In this document: one piece after another, positions 11,624 to 23,417 of the stretch | Numbering within the stretch: the first letter of the stretch is position 1 | How the letters are laid out: each line of letters begins with the position of its first letter | DNA from: Streptomyces sp. TS71-3 | GTDB taxonomy: Bacteria; Actinomycetota; Actinomycetes; Streptomycetales; Streptomycetaceae | Reading direction: 5' to 3' | Assembly: GCF_018327685.1 (NCBI RefSeq) | Contig: NZ_BNEL01000001.1 | Location: 5,457,501-5,521,500 of the forward strand | DNA length: 64,000 nucleotides | Position numbers and translations under genes: made by a program | Notes under the pieces: generated by a model | The model's database searches: none | The model's input: only the letters and a program-made list of their open reading frames with translations | What the model was told of the DNA's origin: nothing

Positions 11624-11705
11624 CTCGTGTCTGGCCCCGTGTCTGGCCACCTCCGTGTCTGACCACCTCCCCGTTCGGCCACATCCGTGTCCGACACCGT
11701 CGTGT
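11624..11705 (+). repeat. Degenerate ~16-bp tandem repeat between merR and dinB
   Basis: About five imperfect copies of a unit like CGTGTCTGGCCACCT follow one another in the 238-bp gap, diverging progressively downstream. No protein or RNA structure is evident. It is probably slippage-derived. Confidence 0.55.
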
Positions 11706-11848
11706 CCCGCGCACTTCAGCGTCTTGCGCACTCCCGCGTCCGGCACTCCGCGACTCACGCCCGTCCCAGGGGCCCGGCGTGACACTCCGAGCCGCCAAGA
11801 GGGCCTGATCACCCCCTGATGTCAGTGGTGTAAGGCAGCATCGGTGTC

Positions 11849-13318
11849 GTGAGACGCGAGCCCACCATCCTGCATCTCGACATGGATGCCTTCTATGCCT
11901 CGGCCGAGCAGGCGGCGAAGCCGAGCCTGCGCGGCAAGGCGGTGGTGGTGGGCGGTCTCGGGCCACGCGGTGTGGTGGCCACTGCCTCGTACGAGGCCCG
12001 CCGTTTCGGTGTGCACTCCGCCATGCCGATGGGTCAGGCCCGCAGGCTCGCTCCGCACGCCGCATACCTGGTCCCGCGCTTCGCCCTGTACCGCGACATC
12101 AGCGAGCAGGTGATGGGTCTGCTGCGGCAGTTGTCGCCACTCGTGGAGCCGCTGAGCCTCGACGAGGCGTTCGTGGACCTGGAGGCCGCCGGCGCCGCCT
12201 GGGACGCCGAGTCGGCCCAGGCCACCGGCCGGCGGCTGCGCGCCGACATCCGCACGCTCACCGGCCTCGCCGGATCGGTCGGCCTGGCGGCGTCCAAGAT
12301 GCTGGCGAAGATCGCCTCCGAGGAGGCCAAGCCCGACGGACTGGTCCTCATAGAGCCGGGCACCGAGCGGGAGCTCCTCGCGCCCATGTCCGTACGCACC
12401 CTGCCGGGCGTGGGCCCCGCCACCGGCGACCATCTGCGCCGGATCGGCATCACCACGGTCGGGGAGATCGCGGAGGCCGGTGAGGACGAGATGGTCAGGC
12501 TGCTCGGGAAGGCGCACGGCAGCGCCCTGTACGCCATGGCGCTGGCCCGCGACGAGCGTCCCGTGGTGGCCGAGCGTGACACGAAGTCCGTCTCCGTGGA
12601 GGACACCTACGACGTCGACATCCACGACCGGGTACGGGTGCGCACCGAGGTGCAGCGGCTGGCCGACCGATGCGTCCAGCGGCTGCGCGCCGCGGGCCGC
12701 TCCGGCCGCACGGTCGTGCTGAAGGTACGGCGCTACGACTTCTCCACGCTGACCAGGTCGGAGACGCTGCGGGGCCCCACCGACGACCCCATGGTGGTGC
12801 GCGAGGCCGCCGCACACCTGCTGGAGTCCGTGGACACCACCGGCGGGGTGCGGCTGCTGGGCGTGGGCGTCAGCGGGCTCGCCGACTTCACCCAGGAGTA
12901 CCTGTTCGCGCAGGCGGTGGAGGAGCACGCCGCCGCGCCCGAGCAGCCCGAGTCCGAGCCGGAGCCGGAGGCGGCGCCCGCACCGGCCGAACGGCGCTGG
13001 CCGGCCGGCCACGACGTGCACCACAGCACGCACGGGCCCGGCTGGATCCAGGGCAGCGGCATCGGCAGGGTGACCGTCCGGTTCGAGACCCCCGGCTCCA
13101 GGCCCGGGCGCGTCCGCACGTTCAGCACCGATGACCCTGACCTCACCCTCTCCGACCCGCTGCCCCTGGTGCCGGAGGCGATGCCCGCCGCACCGGCGGA
13201 GGACGGGCCGGGAGACGGTCCGGAGCCGGAAGCCGGACCGAGGTCCGATGCCGGTCCCAGCGAGGAAGCCGGCCCCGGGCCGAGAGCCGGATCCGGGCCG
13301 GCCGAGGACGGCACGTGA
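11849..13318 (+). CDS. dinB: DNA polymerase IV (Y-family, translesion)
   Basis: This 489-aa Y-family polymerase starts with the catalytic HLDMDAFYASAEQ (metal aspartates) and has the second catalytic motif LSLDEAFVDL. The HhH thumb (LPGVGPATGDHLRRIG) and the little-finger domain follow. After the core (about residue 360) comes an acidic proline-rich tail (about 390-489) broken by a small folded piece around HDVHHSTHGPGWIQG, which is usual in Streptomyces DinP. No beta-clamp motif of the classic C-terminal form is obvious. The GTG start has no clear Shine-Dalgarno. It performs error-prone bypass synthesis at stalled forks. Confidence 0.93.
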   Translation: MRREPTILHLDMDAFYASAEQAAKPSLRGKAVVVGGLGPRGVVATASYEARRFGVHSAMPMGQARRLAPHAAYLVPRFALYRDISEQVMGLLRQLSPLVEPLSLDEAFVDLEAAGAAWDAESAQATGRRLRADIRTLTGLAGSVGLAASKMLAKIASEEAKPDGLVLIEPGTERELLAPMSVRTLPGVGPATGDHLRRIGITTVGEIAEAGEDEMVRLLGKAHGSALYAMALARDERPVVAERDTKSVSVEDTYDVDIHDRVRVRTEVQRLADRCVQRLRAAGRSGRTVVLKVRRYDFSTLTRSETLRGPTDDPMVVREAAAHLLESVDTTGGVRLLGVGVSGLADFTQEYLFAQAVEEHAAAPEQPESEPEPEAAPAPAERRWPAGHDVHHSTHGPGWIQGSGIGRVTVRFETPGSRPGRVRTFSTDDPDLTLSDPLPLVPEAMPAAPAEDGPGDGPEPEAGPRSDAGPSEEAGPGPRAGSGPAEDGT

Positions 13319-13364
13319 CGGTCACTGTCCGGAAGGGGCTGGTTCCGCCGCCCCCGGACCAACG

Positions 13365-13430
13365 GCGGGTTGGTGGTTGCCCGCGCAGTTCCCCGCGCCC
13401 CTGAGTGGGCCGGGGCGTAGCCCCGAGCAA
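13365..13430 (+). repeat. Streptomyces interspersed intergenic repeat
   Basis: The stretch around GTTGCCCGCGCAGTTCCCCG followed by CGCCCCTGAG is a short element I recall from many Streptomyces intergenic regions. Here it lies between the convergent dinB and PRC-barrel genes, where it may serve as a structured 3' end. Recognition is from memory. Confidence 0.5.
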
Positions 13431-13504
13431 GCCCGGCCACCGAAGGGGCGCACCCTGACAGCTGCCGAGCGATGCGTGACGCGGTGAGCGGCGCACGCCC
13501 CCGC

Positions 13505-13876
13505 TCACCCCTCGTCCTGGCCCGCCAACCGTCCGAAGTCACGGTCCTCGGGAGACGGCGGAGCCGCCGTGTCGAGGCCGTAGTGGTGGTAGAGCTGCAG
13601 CTCCTGGGCCGGTGAGAGATGGCGGCCCACGCCGAAGTCCGGCGCATCCTTGATCAGCGACCGTTCGAACGGCACGCGGAGCATGCCCTCCTCCAGGCGG
13701 CTGGGTTCCAGTGGCACGAAGGCGTCCCGGCTGAAGAATCCGGTCCGTATGGCGGCCCACTCCGGGACGCCCGTCGCGTCGTCGAGGTACACCTCGTCGA
13801 CCGTGCCGATCTTCGTGCCGTTGCGGTCGAACGCCTTGCGGCCGATCAGGTGGCGCGGATCGATGTCGCTCTGCAC
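13505..13876 (-). CDS. PRC-barrel domain protein
   Basis: This 123-aa protein has an N-terminal PRC barrel ([35 protein letters not shown]) and a C-terminal extension ending [18 protein letters not shown] barrels are small beta-barrel binding modules found in RimM and in photosynthetic or stress proteins; the partner here is unknown. The GTG start has a GGAGGG site 7 nt upstream on the minus strand. It is convergent with dinB and divergent from the glycine-riboswitch/gcvP unit. Confidence 0.8.
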   Translation of the reverse strand: MQSDIDPRHLIGRKAFDRNGTKIGTVDEVYLDDATGVPEWAAIRTGFFSRDAFVPLEPSRLEEGMLRVPFERSLIKDAPDFGVGRHLSPAQELQLYHHYGLDTAAPPSPEDRDFGRLAGQDEG

Positions 13877-13993
13877 GGTCCCTCCAGTGGTTGCACATCA
13901 TCCGTAATCTCTACGAAAGGGCACATTCAGGGCGTCGGCCACTCGAACGTTCTGCCGGGGTCCCCGCTGGTAGGCTGGCTTTGGCTGCTGAAC

Positions 13994-14192
13994 CCGTGCG
14001 GGAGAGCTCCAGGCCATGGCCATGGGGCGCCGAAGGAGCAAATCCTCCCCGGAAACTCTCAGGCCCAAGTACCGCACGGACGAGGTCACTCTGGAAAGCA
14101 GAGCGGGCGCCAAGGCCTCCGTTCTCACCGACGGTGCAAGCCGGGCGCCATGGCGCCCCGGTGAAGCTCTCAGGTCGAGATGACAGAGGGGG
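13994..14192 (+). ncRNA. Tandem glycine riboswitch upstream of gcvP
   Basis: Two adjacent aptamers are visible. The first runs from GTGCGGGAGAG through CGCCGAAGGAGCAA and ACTCTCAGGC to CCGCACGGACGAGG (P1 GTGCGG/CCGCAC). The second runs from ACTCTGG through ACCGACGGTGCAAGCC and GGTGAAGCTCTCAGGT to GACAGAGGG (P1 CTCTG/CAGAG). These are the conserved cores of the gcvT-type glycine riboswitch. A TAGGCT -10 box lies at 13971. The RNA probably turns gcvP on when glycine is plentiful, so that glycine is degraded. Confidence 0.92.
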
Positions 14193-14256
14193 AGGCCGTC
14201 CGGGCACCCGCAGTGGTGTCCCTCGCAGGTCGCAGCAGACCAGGAGGCCTCCCACC

Positions 14257-17163
<2,907 letters not shown>

Positions 17164-17170
17164 GCGCGGA

Positions 17171-17220
17171 CACAGAAGAGGGGCCGGTCCGGTCGCCCGG
17201 GTCGGCCCCCTTCTTCGTGT
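17171..17220 (+). terminator. Stem-loop terminator after gcvP
   Basis: ACAGAAGAGGGGCCG is followed about 15 nt later by CGGCCCCCTTCTTCGTGT, an imperfect long stem starting 8 nt after the gcvP stop. There is no U tract, as is common in Streptomyces. It may also serve the convergent DUF5999 gene. Confidence 0.65.
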
Positions 17221-17265
17221 GCGCCTGTGCGTCGCGGGCCCCGGCGCGCGGGTCCTCGGCCGCCG

Positions 17266-17472
17266 CTACGCGGCCGGTACCACCTGTGCCGTGCCGAGCG
17301 GCCGGTGCGGGGCGATGATCCGCCCGTCCGGGAGGAGTTCGCCGGTGTCCTCGAAGAGCAGCACGCCGTTGCAGAGCAGGCTCCAGCCCTGCTCCGGGTG
17401 GTGCGCCAAGGGGTGGGCGGCCTCCCGGGCGGCGGAGTCCGCCGGCGGGCACGGTGGCCGGTGCGGGCACAT
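17266..17472 (-). CDS. DUF5999 family small protein
   Basis: This 68-aa protein begins MCPHRPPCPPADSAAREAA and has the highly conserved core EQGWSLLCNGVLLFEDTGEL ending in LPDGRIIAPHR. Such proteins are very common in Streptomyces and of unknown function. The ATG at 17472 is preferred because homologues, from memory, begin MCPH and AAGGA lies about 10 nt upstream; a longer in-frame start at 17526 is unlikely. C2 and C7 could bind a metal, but this is untested. Confidence 0.8.
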   Translation of the reverse strand: MCPHRPPCPPADSAAREAAHPLAHHPEQGWSLLCNGVLLFEDTGELLPDGRIIAPHRPLGTAQVVPAA

Positions 17473-17723
17473 GGTCGGGAACTTTCCTTGTGGAGTGGTC
17501 TCTGCCTTGCGGCTCGATGCGGTCATACCGCCCCCGTATCAGATCGGTCCTGCCATCGGTTCCGCCCTGCGGGCAGCCGCCCGCAGGGGCTTCGCGGCAG
17601 TTTTCCACACGTGGTGAGGACGCGTCACACGGGCGGTCGGTTCAGCCCGGCTGCGCGGAGAACGGACGGTGGTCAGGGTTCCGGTGGTACGGGGGCGGCG
17701 GACTCGGCGCGGGACCGCGGCGG

Positions 17724-18305
17724 TCAGGCGGGCGAGCTCAGCAACGGCGTCGGCGTGAGACGCTGCGTGAGGACGGGCAGCAGCTCGGCGAAGCGGTACA
17801 CGCGGTGGGGAGCGATGCCGGGCGGCGCCGGAGCCAGCGGTACCAGCAGGTCCGAGGGTGCGGGGTGGCCGGTGGCGGCGTCCGCCGAGCAGTCGCCGTG
17901 CAGCCAGAGCGTGAGCATGTACAGTGCGGGCACCGACAGCACGCGCGGCTGGTACGCGGACGGCATGCTCTCGGCCTGCCGCAGCGCCTGCTCGGTGGCC
18001 GTGACGTACGGCCCCTCGAAGAAGTGGGAGAACGCCCAGCCGTCGGGCGTGAGCATGGTGTCGGCGGCGGCGACCGCGTGTCCACCGCTGCGGAGCAGGA
18101 AACGCCAGGCGGTGAGACGGCTGGGTGCGTGGCCGGAGGGCGTGATCCGGTCCAGGACGTGCACGGGCAGCGGAGACTCCGCGGTGACGGGCTGCTGGGC
18201 TGCGCGGAGCGCCGGCGTGGGGGCCTCACGGACGGCTGTGGGGGAGTTCAGTGCCATGAGGACACTGCGCTGGGCAGGCGCGGGAGCAGGGGGGACGTGC
18301 AGCAT
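17724..18305 (-). CDS. Hypothetical protein, Streptomyces-type
   Basis: This 193-aa protein has no recognised domain. It has a proline- and alanine-rich N-terminus, a central region with TAWRFLLRSGGHAVAAADT and SALYMLTLWLHGD-like segments, and the tail VYRFAELLPVLTQRLTP. There is no clear signal peptide or membrane helix. AGAGGCG lies before the ATG at 18305. It is divergent from the GCS2 gene across a 541-bp AT-richer gap. The coding bias is good, so I take it as real, but the function is unknown. Confidence 0.65.
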   Translation of the reverse strand: MLHVPPAPAPAQRSVLMALNSPTAVREAPTPALRAAQQPVTAESPLPVHVLDRITPSGHAPSRLTAWRFLLRSGGHAVAAADTMLTPDGWAFSHFFEGPYVTATEQALRQAESMPSAYQPRVLSVPALYMLTLWLHGDCSADAATGHPAPSDLLVPLAPAPPGIAPHRVYRFAELLPVLTQRLTPTPLLSSPA

Positions 18306-18846
18306 GATGGGTCGCCTCTCATTCGACAGGCAGGTGGAGCGGGGCTCGTGCGGACGACGCTGTCACTGTCAGATGCCGGTGGCGGGATTGGCGTGGGACG
18401 TGCCCACCGGTACCAACTCTCAGCCCCGTCCGCGAAGTTTATACGTCACGTGTTCCCACGAGGTTTCGCCTAGCTGTCCCCGATATTGCGGGCAAGGCTC
18501 CATCCGGTCACCATGATGTGGTATTCATCCCCATATTGGAGGGTGTCGCGGCTGTGACCTCGAAATCTTCACTTTGAACAGACGGCCGAATCTCGCCTGC
18601 GTTTATCTGCGGAGGTCGCGCTGAATACGGAAGCAACCGGCGTAGAGGCCTTCATCGTGCATGCCATACCGTGATCACGCGTGTACGCACTGCTCATGCC
18701 TCGTGAACGTGCCGGGTGCCCACTAGCATCGAACCTACCCGTTCCGCGGCTCCCCAGGTGAGAGTTTTCGATCACACCGCCAGGGCATCATCCACCGAGA
18801 CACATCGGCCGGGCCGTGGTCCGCCCATTCGAGGAGGGACACTTCG
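18306..18846. other. 541-bp divergent intergenic region with promoters
   Basis: This gap is clearly richer in A and T than its neighbours and holds no convincing gene. On the minus strand, GTATAAAC around 18435 could be a -10 for the hypothetical gene, next to a TCACGTG palindrome (about 18446). On the plus strand, TAGCAT at 18724-18729 is a plausible -10 for the ligase gene, leaving a leader of about 110 nt. No known operator was recognised. Confidence 0.4.
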
Positions 18847-20358
18847 ATGGGGGAGAAGGTCGTGGCAGGCGCGTTCGACCTGTCCGATCCGCAGGAGTAC
18901 CGCGAGAAGCTCAGGCAGTGCCTGGCGGTGCTGGCGCGACTGCTGGAGGAGCAGCGCTTCGATCGACCCAGGAACCTCATGGGGCTGGAGATCGAGCTGA
19001 ATCTCGCGGGGCCCGACGGCATGCCGAGGATGATGAATGCGCAAGTGCTCGAACGCATCGCGAGTCGGGATTTCCAGACCGAGCTGGCCATGTTCAACCT
19101 GGAAGTGAACATCGCCCCGCGCCGTTTGGGCGACCGGGTTCTCGACCGGCTCGCCGAAGAACTGCGCACCGGCCTCGGCTACGCCCACCGAAAGGCGAAG
19201 GAAGTCGACGCCGGCATCGTGATGATCGGCATTCTGCCCACCCTGGCCCGCCAGGACCTGGTGTCCGCGAACCTTTCGGACGTCGACCGCTACGCCCTGC
19301 TCAACGACCAGATCGTGGCCGCACGCGGCGAGGACTTCACCCTCGACATAGAGGGCGTGGAGAGACTTCAGTGCACCTCGGCCTCCATCGCGCCCGAGGC
19401 CGCGTGCACGTCTGTGCAATTGCATCTTCAGGTGACGCCGGGCCGGTTCGCCTCGGCGTGGAACGCCGCGCAGGCCGTGGCCGCCGCGCAGATCGTGGTC
19501 GGTGCCAACTCGCCGTTCCTCTTCGGACACGAACTCTGGCGCGAGTCCCGCCCGCCGCTGTTCCAGCAGTCCATCGACACCCGGCCGCCCGAGCTGCGGG
19601 CCCAGGGCGTGCGGCCCCGGACCTGGTTCGGTGAGCGCTGGATCGATTCTGCGCAGGACCTCTTCGAGGAGAACCTCCGCTACTTCTCGGCGCTGCTGCC
19701 CATCTGCGACCCGGAGGACCCGCAGCGCGTCCTGGACGAGGGCGGGGCGCCGAAGCTCGCCGAACTGGTCCTGCACAACGGCACCGTGTACCGCTGGAAC
19801 CGCCCGGTCTACGGTGTCGCCGACGGCGTGCCGCACCTGCGGGTGGAGAACCGCGTGCTGCCGGCCGGCCCCACGGTCATCGACGTCGTCGCCAATGCCG
19901 CCTTCTACTACGGCCTGGTGCGGGCCCTGGCGGACGAGTCACGGCCGATCTGGTCCCGGCTGCCCTTCGACGCCGCGGCCGCGAACTTCGACGCCGCCTG
20001 CCGGTTCGGGATCGACGCCGAGCTGGAATGGCCGCGGCGCGGCCGGTACGGCGGCCTGGCCCGGGTGCCGGGCGTGACCCTCATCCGCGACGAACTGCTG
20101 CCGCTCGCCGCCGCCGGACTGGATGCCTGGGGCGTGGAGCCGGCCGATCGGGACCTGTACCTGGGGGTGATCGAGGAGCGGTGCCGGCGGCGCCAGAACG
20201 GCGCCTCCTGGCAGGCCGCCACCTTCCACCGGGCCCTGGACAGCGGCCTGGAGCGGAAGGCGGCCCTCGCGGCCACCACGCACCGCTACTCCGAGCTGAT
20301 GGAGCTGGGCGAGCCGGTGCACACCTGGCCGGTGGCGGCCCCCGACGCGCTGCCCTAA
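18847..20358 (+). CDS. Glutamate-cysteine ligase-like protein (GCS2 family)
   Basis: This 503-aa member of the GCS2/carboxylate-amine ligase superfamily has the ATP/glutamate-site motif MGLEIELNL (about residue 44) and FNLEVNIAPRRLG. Catalytic strands LHLQVT and NSPFLFGHELWRESRPPLF and the region LRVENRVLPAGPT follow. Members ligate glutamate to cysteine or related amines with ATP. Streptomyces use mycothiol rather than glutathione, so the true substrate is unclear. The ATG at 18847 follows GAGGAGGGA. It appears monocistronic. Confidence 0.85.
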   Translation: MGEKVVAGAFDLSDPQEYREKLRQCLAVLARLLEEQRFDRPRNLMGLEIELNLAGPDGMPRMMNAQVLERIASRDFQTELAMFNLEVNIAPRRLGDRVLDRLAEELRTGLGYAHRKAKEVDAGIVMIGILPTLARQDLVSANLSDVDRYALLNDQIVAARGEDFTLDIEGVERLQCTSASIAPEAACTSVQLHLQVTPGRFASAWNAAQAVAAAQIVVGANSPFLFGHELWRESRPPLFQQSIDTRPPELRAQGVRPRTWFGERWIDSAQDLFEENLRYFSALLPICDPEDPQRVLDEGGAPKLAELVLHNGTVYRWNRPVYGVADGVPHLRVENRVLPAGPTVIDVVANAAFYYGLVRALADESRPIWSRLPFDAAAANFDAACRFGIDAELEWPRRGRYGGLARVPGVTLIRDELLPLAAAGLDAWGVEPADRDLYLGVIEERCRRRQNGASWQAATFHRALDSGLERKAALAATTHRYSELMELGEPVHTWPVAAPDALP

Positions 20359-20484
20359 CGAACCCTTGCCGGCTCGCGGCGGTGCCATCCGCACACGCCG
20401 CCGCGCCGGCCCGGCGCGGCATCCGGCAGAGTGGAGTCGAAAGCGCGGATGCGCAGGGAGCCGGATCACTCCTCAGGAGGCAGG

Positions 20485-21297
20485 GTGCGGGCGAAAGCGG
20501 AGGCCGAGTCGGGCGCGGCGGCCGGGGCGGTCCCCGGTGAGGGGCCGACGCGCCGCATCCTCGGCAGGGAGACCCTGCTGGTGTTCGGGCTCTCGCTCGG
20601 CGCCAGCGGCGTCTCCGCGCTGATCAGCTTCGTGGGCTCGGTCACCAAGCCGGGCGGTCTCAGAGACCAGGCGGCCACGATGAACGCCTCCGCCGCGCCG
20701 GGCCGCCCCTGGCTGGACCTCGCCTGGCAGCTCTTCGGCATCGCCACCGCTCTCGTCCCGGTCGCCCTGGTCGCGCACCTCCTGCTGCGGGAGGGCTCGG
20801 GACTGCGGGCCCTCGGCTTCGACCGCGGCCGGCCGCGCTTCGACGCGGCGCGCGGGGTGCTGATCGCCGCGGCGATCGGCAGCACCGGTATCGCGTTCTA
20901 CCTGGCGGCCAGGGGCCTCGGCTTCAACCTGACGGTGGTGCCGGAGGCGCTGCCGGGCGTCTGGTGGAAGTTTCCCGTCCTCGTGCTGTCCGCGGTGCAG
21001 AACGCGGTGCTGGAGGAGGTGATCGTGGTCGGCTATCTGCTGCGCCGCCTCGACCAGTTGGGCTGGAAGCCGGGGCGCACCCTGCTGGCCAGTTCCGTGC
21101 TGCGCGGCTCGTACCACCTCTACCAGGGCGTCGGCGGCTTCCTCGGGAACATGGCCATGGGCGCCGTCTTCGTGTTCCTCTACCGCCGCTGGGGCCGGGT
21201 GGGACCGCTGGTGGTGGCCCACTCCCTCCTCGACATCGGGGCGTTCGTCGGTTACGCGCTGCTCGCGGGCAAGGTGGGCTGGCTTCCGACGGCCTGA
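20485..21297 (+). CDS. CPBP-family intramembrane protease-like protein
   Basis: This 270-aa protein has about eight hydrophobic segments and an N-terminal disordered piece of about 25 residues. The CPBP (Abi) motifs are present: LEEVIVVGYLLRRL (the EExxxR-type motif, with R shifted), SYHLYQG (second, histidine motif) and AHSLLD (third). CPBP members include Rce1-type proteases and bacteriocin self-immunity proteins; the substrate is unknown. GTG 20485 has CAGGAGG 5-6 nt upstream and is preferred to an upstream start at 20431. Confidence 0.85.
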   Translation: MRAKAEAESGAAAGAVPGEGPTRRILGRETLLVFGLSLGASGVSALISFVGSVTKPGGLRDQAATMNASAAPGRPWLDLAWQLFGIATALVPVALVAHLLLREGSGLRALGFDRGRPRFDAARGVLIAAAIGSTGIAFYLAARGLGFNLTVVPEALPGVWWKFPVLVLSAVQNAVLEEVIVVGYLLRRLDQLGWKPGRTLLASSVLRGSYHLYQGVGGFLGNMAMGAVFVFLYRRWGRVGPLVVAHSLLDIGAFVGYALLAGKVGWLPTA

Positions 21298-21316
21298 CCG
21301 CGGGGGACTGGTGCGG

Positions 21317-21940
21317 TCAGGCGATGCCTGGTGCCTGGTCGGGCGGTGCCAGGTCAGCCGACGGGCCCGGTGGCGCGGGCTCGGGTCCGGCGGCCTCGTC
21401 GAGAAGCCGCTCGGCACGGTCCAGCGTCTCGCGGAAGTTGGCCTCCGTCGTGAGGTCCCGCGCCTGCGGAAGGGAGAGCCACCGCAGGGGAGCGGTCGGC
21501 TTCTCCGGGCGGACCGCCTCCGGGGTTCCGGTCGCGAACAGGAAGCGCAGGTCGACGTGCTCGTGCGCCGGCTCCCTGGCCGAGGCCGGCACCGCGACGA
21601 TCACCAGGTGCACCAGCGAGGGGTCCGGCCAGGGCACGAGGTCCGCGAGGCCCGCCTCCTCCGCGCCCTCGCGCAGGGCGATGTCGAGCGGACGGGACTC
21701 GCCCGGGTCCGCGTGCCCGCCGACCTGCAACCAGGCACCCTGGCGCTCGTGCCAGCGCAGCAGGGCGCGCCGCGTCGCGGGGTGCACGATCAGCGCGGAG
21801 GCCGTGAAGTGCGGGTAGCTCCCGCGGTCCCACGGATCCGCTGCCGAGAGCAGTTCCCGGGCCCGCGCGAGGTCCGCGGCCTCCACGTCGCTCCGGGGCC
21901 GGTGCCCCCTCAGCACGTCGGCCAGTGAGCCTGTCGCCAC
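21317..21940 (-). CDS. Nudix hydrolase
   Basis: This 207-aa protein has a complete Nudix box GGHADPGESRPLDIALREGA followed by EEAGL (GX5EX7REUXEEXGU), so it should hydrolyse a nucleoside-diphosphate-linked substrate with Mg2+. Preceding residues (RARELLSAADPWDRGSYPHF, TASALIVHP) match the isopentenyl-diphosphate-isomerase-like Nudix group common in actinomycetes. The GTG at 21940 has GGGAGGGAAGG upstream on the minus strand. It is convergent with the CPBP gene. The substrate is unknown. Confidence 0.87.
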   Translation of the reverse strand: MATGSLADVLRGHRPRSDVEAADLARARELLSAADPWDRGSYPHFTASALIVHPATRRALLRWHERQGAWLQVGGHADPGESRPLDIALREGAEEAGLADLVPWPDPSLVHLVIVAVPASAREPAHEHVDLRFLFATGTPEAVRPEKPTAPLRWLSLPQARDLTTEANFRETLDRAERLLDEAAGPEPAPPGPSADLAPPDQAPGIA

Positions 21941-22039
21941 GGATGCCTTCCCTCCCGCTCGGCGTACCTTCGATCGCGTCGCATGCTCCGCGCATGCGGC
22001 GGCGACGCTAGTGACGGGCCCACCGGCGGGCAACCGATT

Positions 22040-22206
22040 TAGGCCGTGTCCGGCGGATCTTCGTGGGCCCGCGATGCCTGGTACCGCACCTCGCCGCGTT
22101 GTCGGAGTCATCCGGGTACGCCCCGTACGAGGACGATCCTCCGCCTTGCGATGCACGGCACCAGACGCCGCAGGCTGATCCACGAAGATCCGCCGGACAC
22201 GACCTA
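22040..22206. mobile_element. MITE-like element with 27-bp terminal inverted repeats
   Basis: This 167-bp element is bounded by TAGGCCGTGTCCGGCGGATC... at 22040-22066 and its complement at 22180-22206, matching at 26 of 27 positions. TA at both ends is compatible with a TA target duplication. The interior is also partly self-complementary (CCTGGTACCGCAC versus GGCACCAG) and encodes nothing. I recall near-identical elements in other Streptomyces, which would make it a non-autonomous transposon moved by an IS transposase. It sits upstream of the Nudix gene and 22 bp past the phzF stop. Confidence 0.8.
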
Positions 22207-22227
22207 GGGCCCAGGAACGTGGCCGGG

Positions 22228-23037
22228 TCAGGCGAGCAGGTCGCCGTCGATGACGGTGACCGCCCCGCCGGTGAGGAGGGTGCGCTCGGCACGCAGCTCG
22301 GTGTGCACCAGGCCGGTGCGCGCCGAGGCCTGCAGGCCGGTGAGGGAGGGGCGGCCGAGACGCCCGGACCAGAACGGGGCGAGTGCGGTGTGGGCGCTTC
22401 CGGTGACCGGGTCCTCGTCGATGCCGACCCGGGGGAAGAAGCAGCGCGACACGTAGTCGTACGGGCAGGTGGGGTCCGCCGCCGGAGCCGTGGCGATGAT
22501 CCCGCGCTCGGAGTGCCGCACGAGGGCGCGGTGGTCGGGTGCGAGGCCGCGCACGGTCGCCTCGTCGGCCAGCTCGACCAGCAGGTCGCCGATGTGGGGG
22601 CCGGTGTCGTGGGCCCCGAGGAGCCTCGCGCCCAGCGCGGTGTCCAGCCCCGGGGGCACGGCCACCTCGGTCAGGGGCGCGGACGGGAAGTCCATGGTGA
22701 TGGCTCCGTCCGCGCGGCGCTCCGTGACGAGGGTGCCACAGCGCGCGGCGAATCGGATCCTGCCCTCGGCGGTGCCCGTCGAGTACAGCACGTGCGCGGT
22801 GGCCAGCGTGGCATGCCCGCACATGTCCACCTCGGTGACGGGCGTGAACCAGCGCAGCGCCCAGTCCGCCTCGCCGCCGGCGGGCAGCGGATGCGCGAAC
22901 GCGGTCTCCGAGAGGTTCACCTCCGCGGCCACCCGCTGGAGCCAGGCGTCGTCGGGGAACCCGTCCAGAAGGAGCACGCCGGCGGGGTTGCCCCCGAAGG
23001 GACGGTCGGTGAAGGCGTCGACGATTCGAATCCGCAT
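22228..23037 (-). CDS. PhzF-family isomerase/epimerase-like protein
   Basis: This 269-aa protein has the PhzF fold. It begins MRIRIVDAFTDRPFGGNPAG, carries the catalytic glutamate in NLSETAF, and has the paired motifs MCGHATLATAHVL and DEDPVTGSAHTAL. PhzF itself isomerises a phenazine precursor; most family members outside phenazine clusters have unknown substrates, and no phenazine genes are nearby. The ATG at 23037 was chosen because the family starts here; its ribosome site is weak. Confidence 0.87.
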   Translation of the reverse strand: MRIRIVDAFTDRPFGGNPAGVLLLDGFPDDAWLQRVAAEVNLSETAFAHPLPAGGEADWALRWFTPVTEVDMCGHATLATAHVLYSTGTAEGRIRFAARCGTLVTERRADGAITMDFPSAPLTEVAVPPGLDTALGARLLGAHDTGPHIGDLLVELADEATVRGLAPDHRALVRHSERGIIATAPAADPTCPYDYVSRCFFPRVGIDEDPVTGSAHTALAPFWSGRLGRPSLTGLQASARTGLVHTELRAERTLLTGGAVTVIDGDLLA

Positions 23038-23417
23038 GCCGCCGACGTTAAGGCGCTCCGAAGACGCCTCGCCAAGGCCAATTCCGCCGAGCTGGCCCTG
23101 GATCGGCGGGTCGGGCGCGTTCGCGCTTCGGTGCCCGGCTCGGGCGTCTTGAGGCTCTTCTCGGTCGTCCGAGGCTCCTCGTGCCGCGGGCGGGACACGG
23201 CCGGAGCGGACGAGGCGACCGCGGCACCGGGCGGGCGCCCGTCCGGGGCGGGTGGTCGCAACGGGGTGATCGCGCGCCGCCTCCGTGAGCCCGGACGGGT
23301 GATGCGACCCGCTCCGGGCGAGCCATCGCAGACCCGACCTGCATGGTTGCCTGATAGAAGTCGGCGATATATCGTTGAGGCATCGCGACCGATCAATCGA
23401 TGAAAGGAGCGATGGCA
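23038..23417. other. 380-bp divergent region between phzF and padR
   Basis: No gene is supported here. The padR-proximal end (23365-23400) is AT-rich and carries the palindrome described separately. The remainder is GC-rich and contains several GAGGCTCTTC/GAGGCTCCTC-like repeats around 23150-23180. A phzF promoter could not be assigned. Confidence 0.4.
23365..23374. promoter_or_regulatory. Candidate PadR autoregulatory operator
   Basis: CGATATATCG is a perfect 10-bp palindrome, 43 nt before the padR start in an otherwise GC-rich region. PadR-family repressors commonly bind AT-rich palindromes containing ATAT and repress their own genes. Binding here is an inference from sequence type and position. 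Confidence 0.5.

Noticed and set aside
13891..14256. Protein extension of GcvP through the upstream region
   Set aside because: This is the glycine riboswitch; P protein starts at 14257 after AGGAGG.
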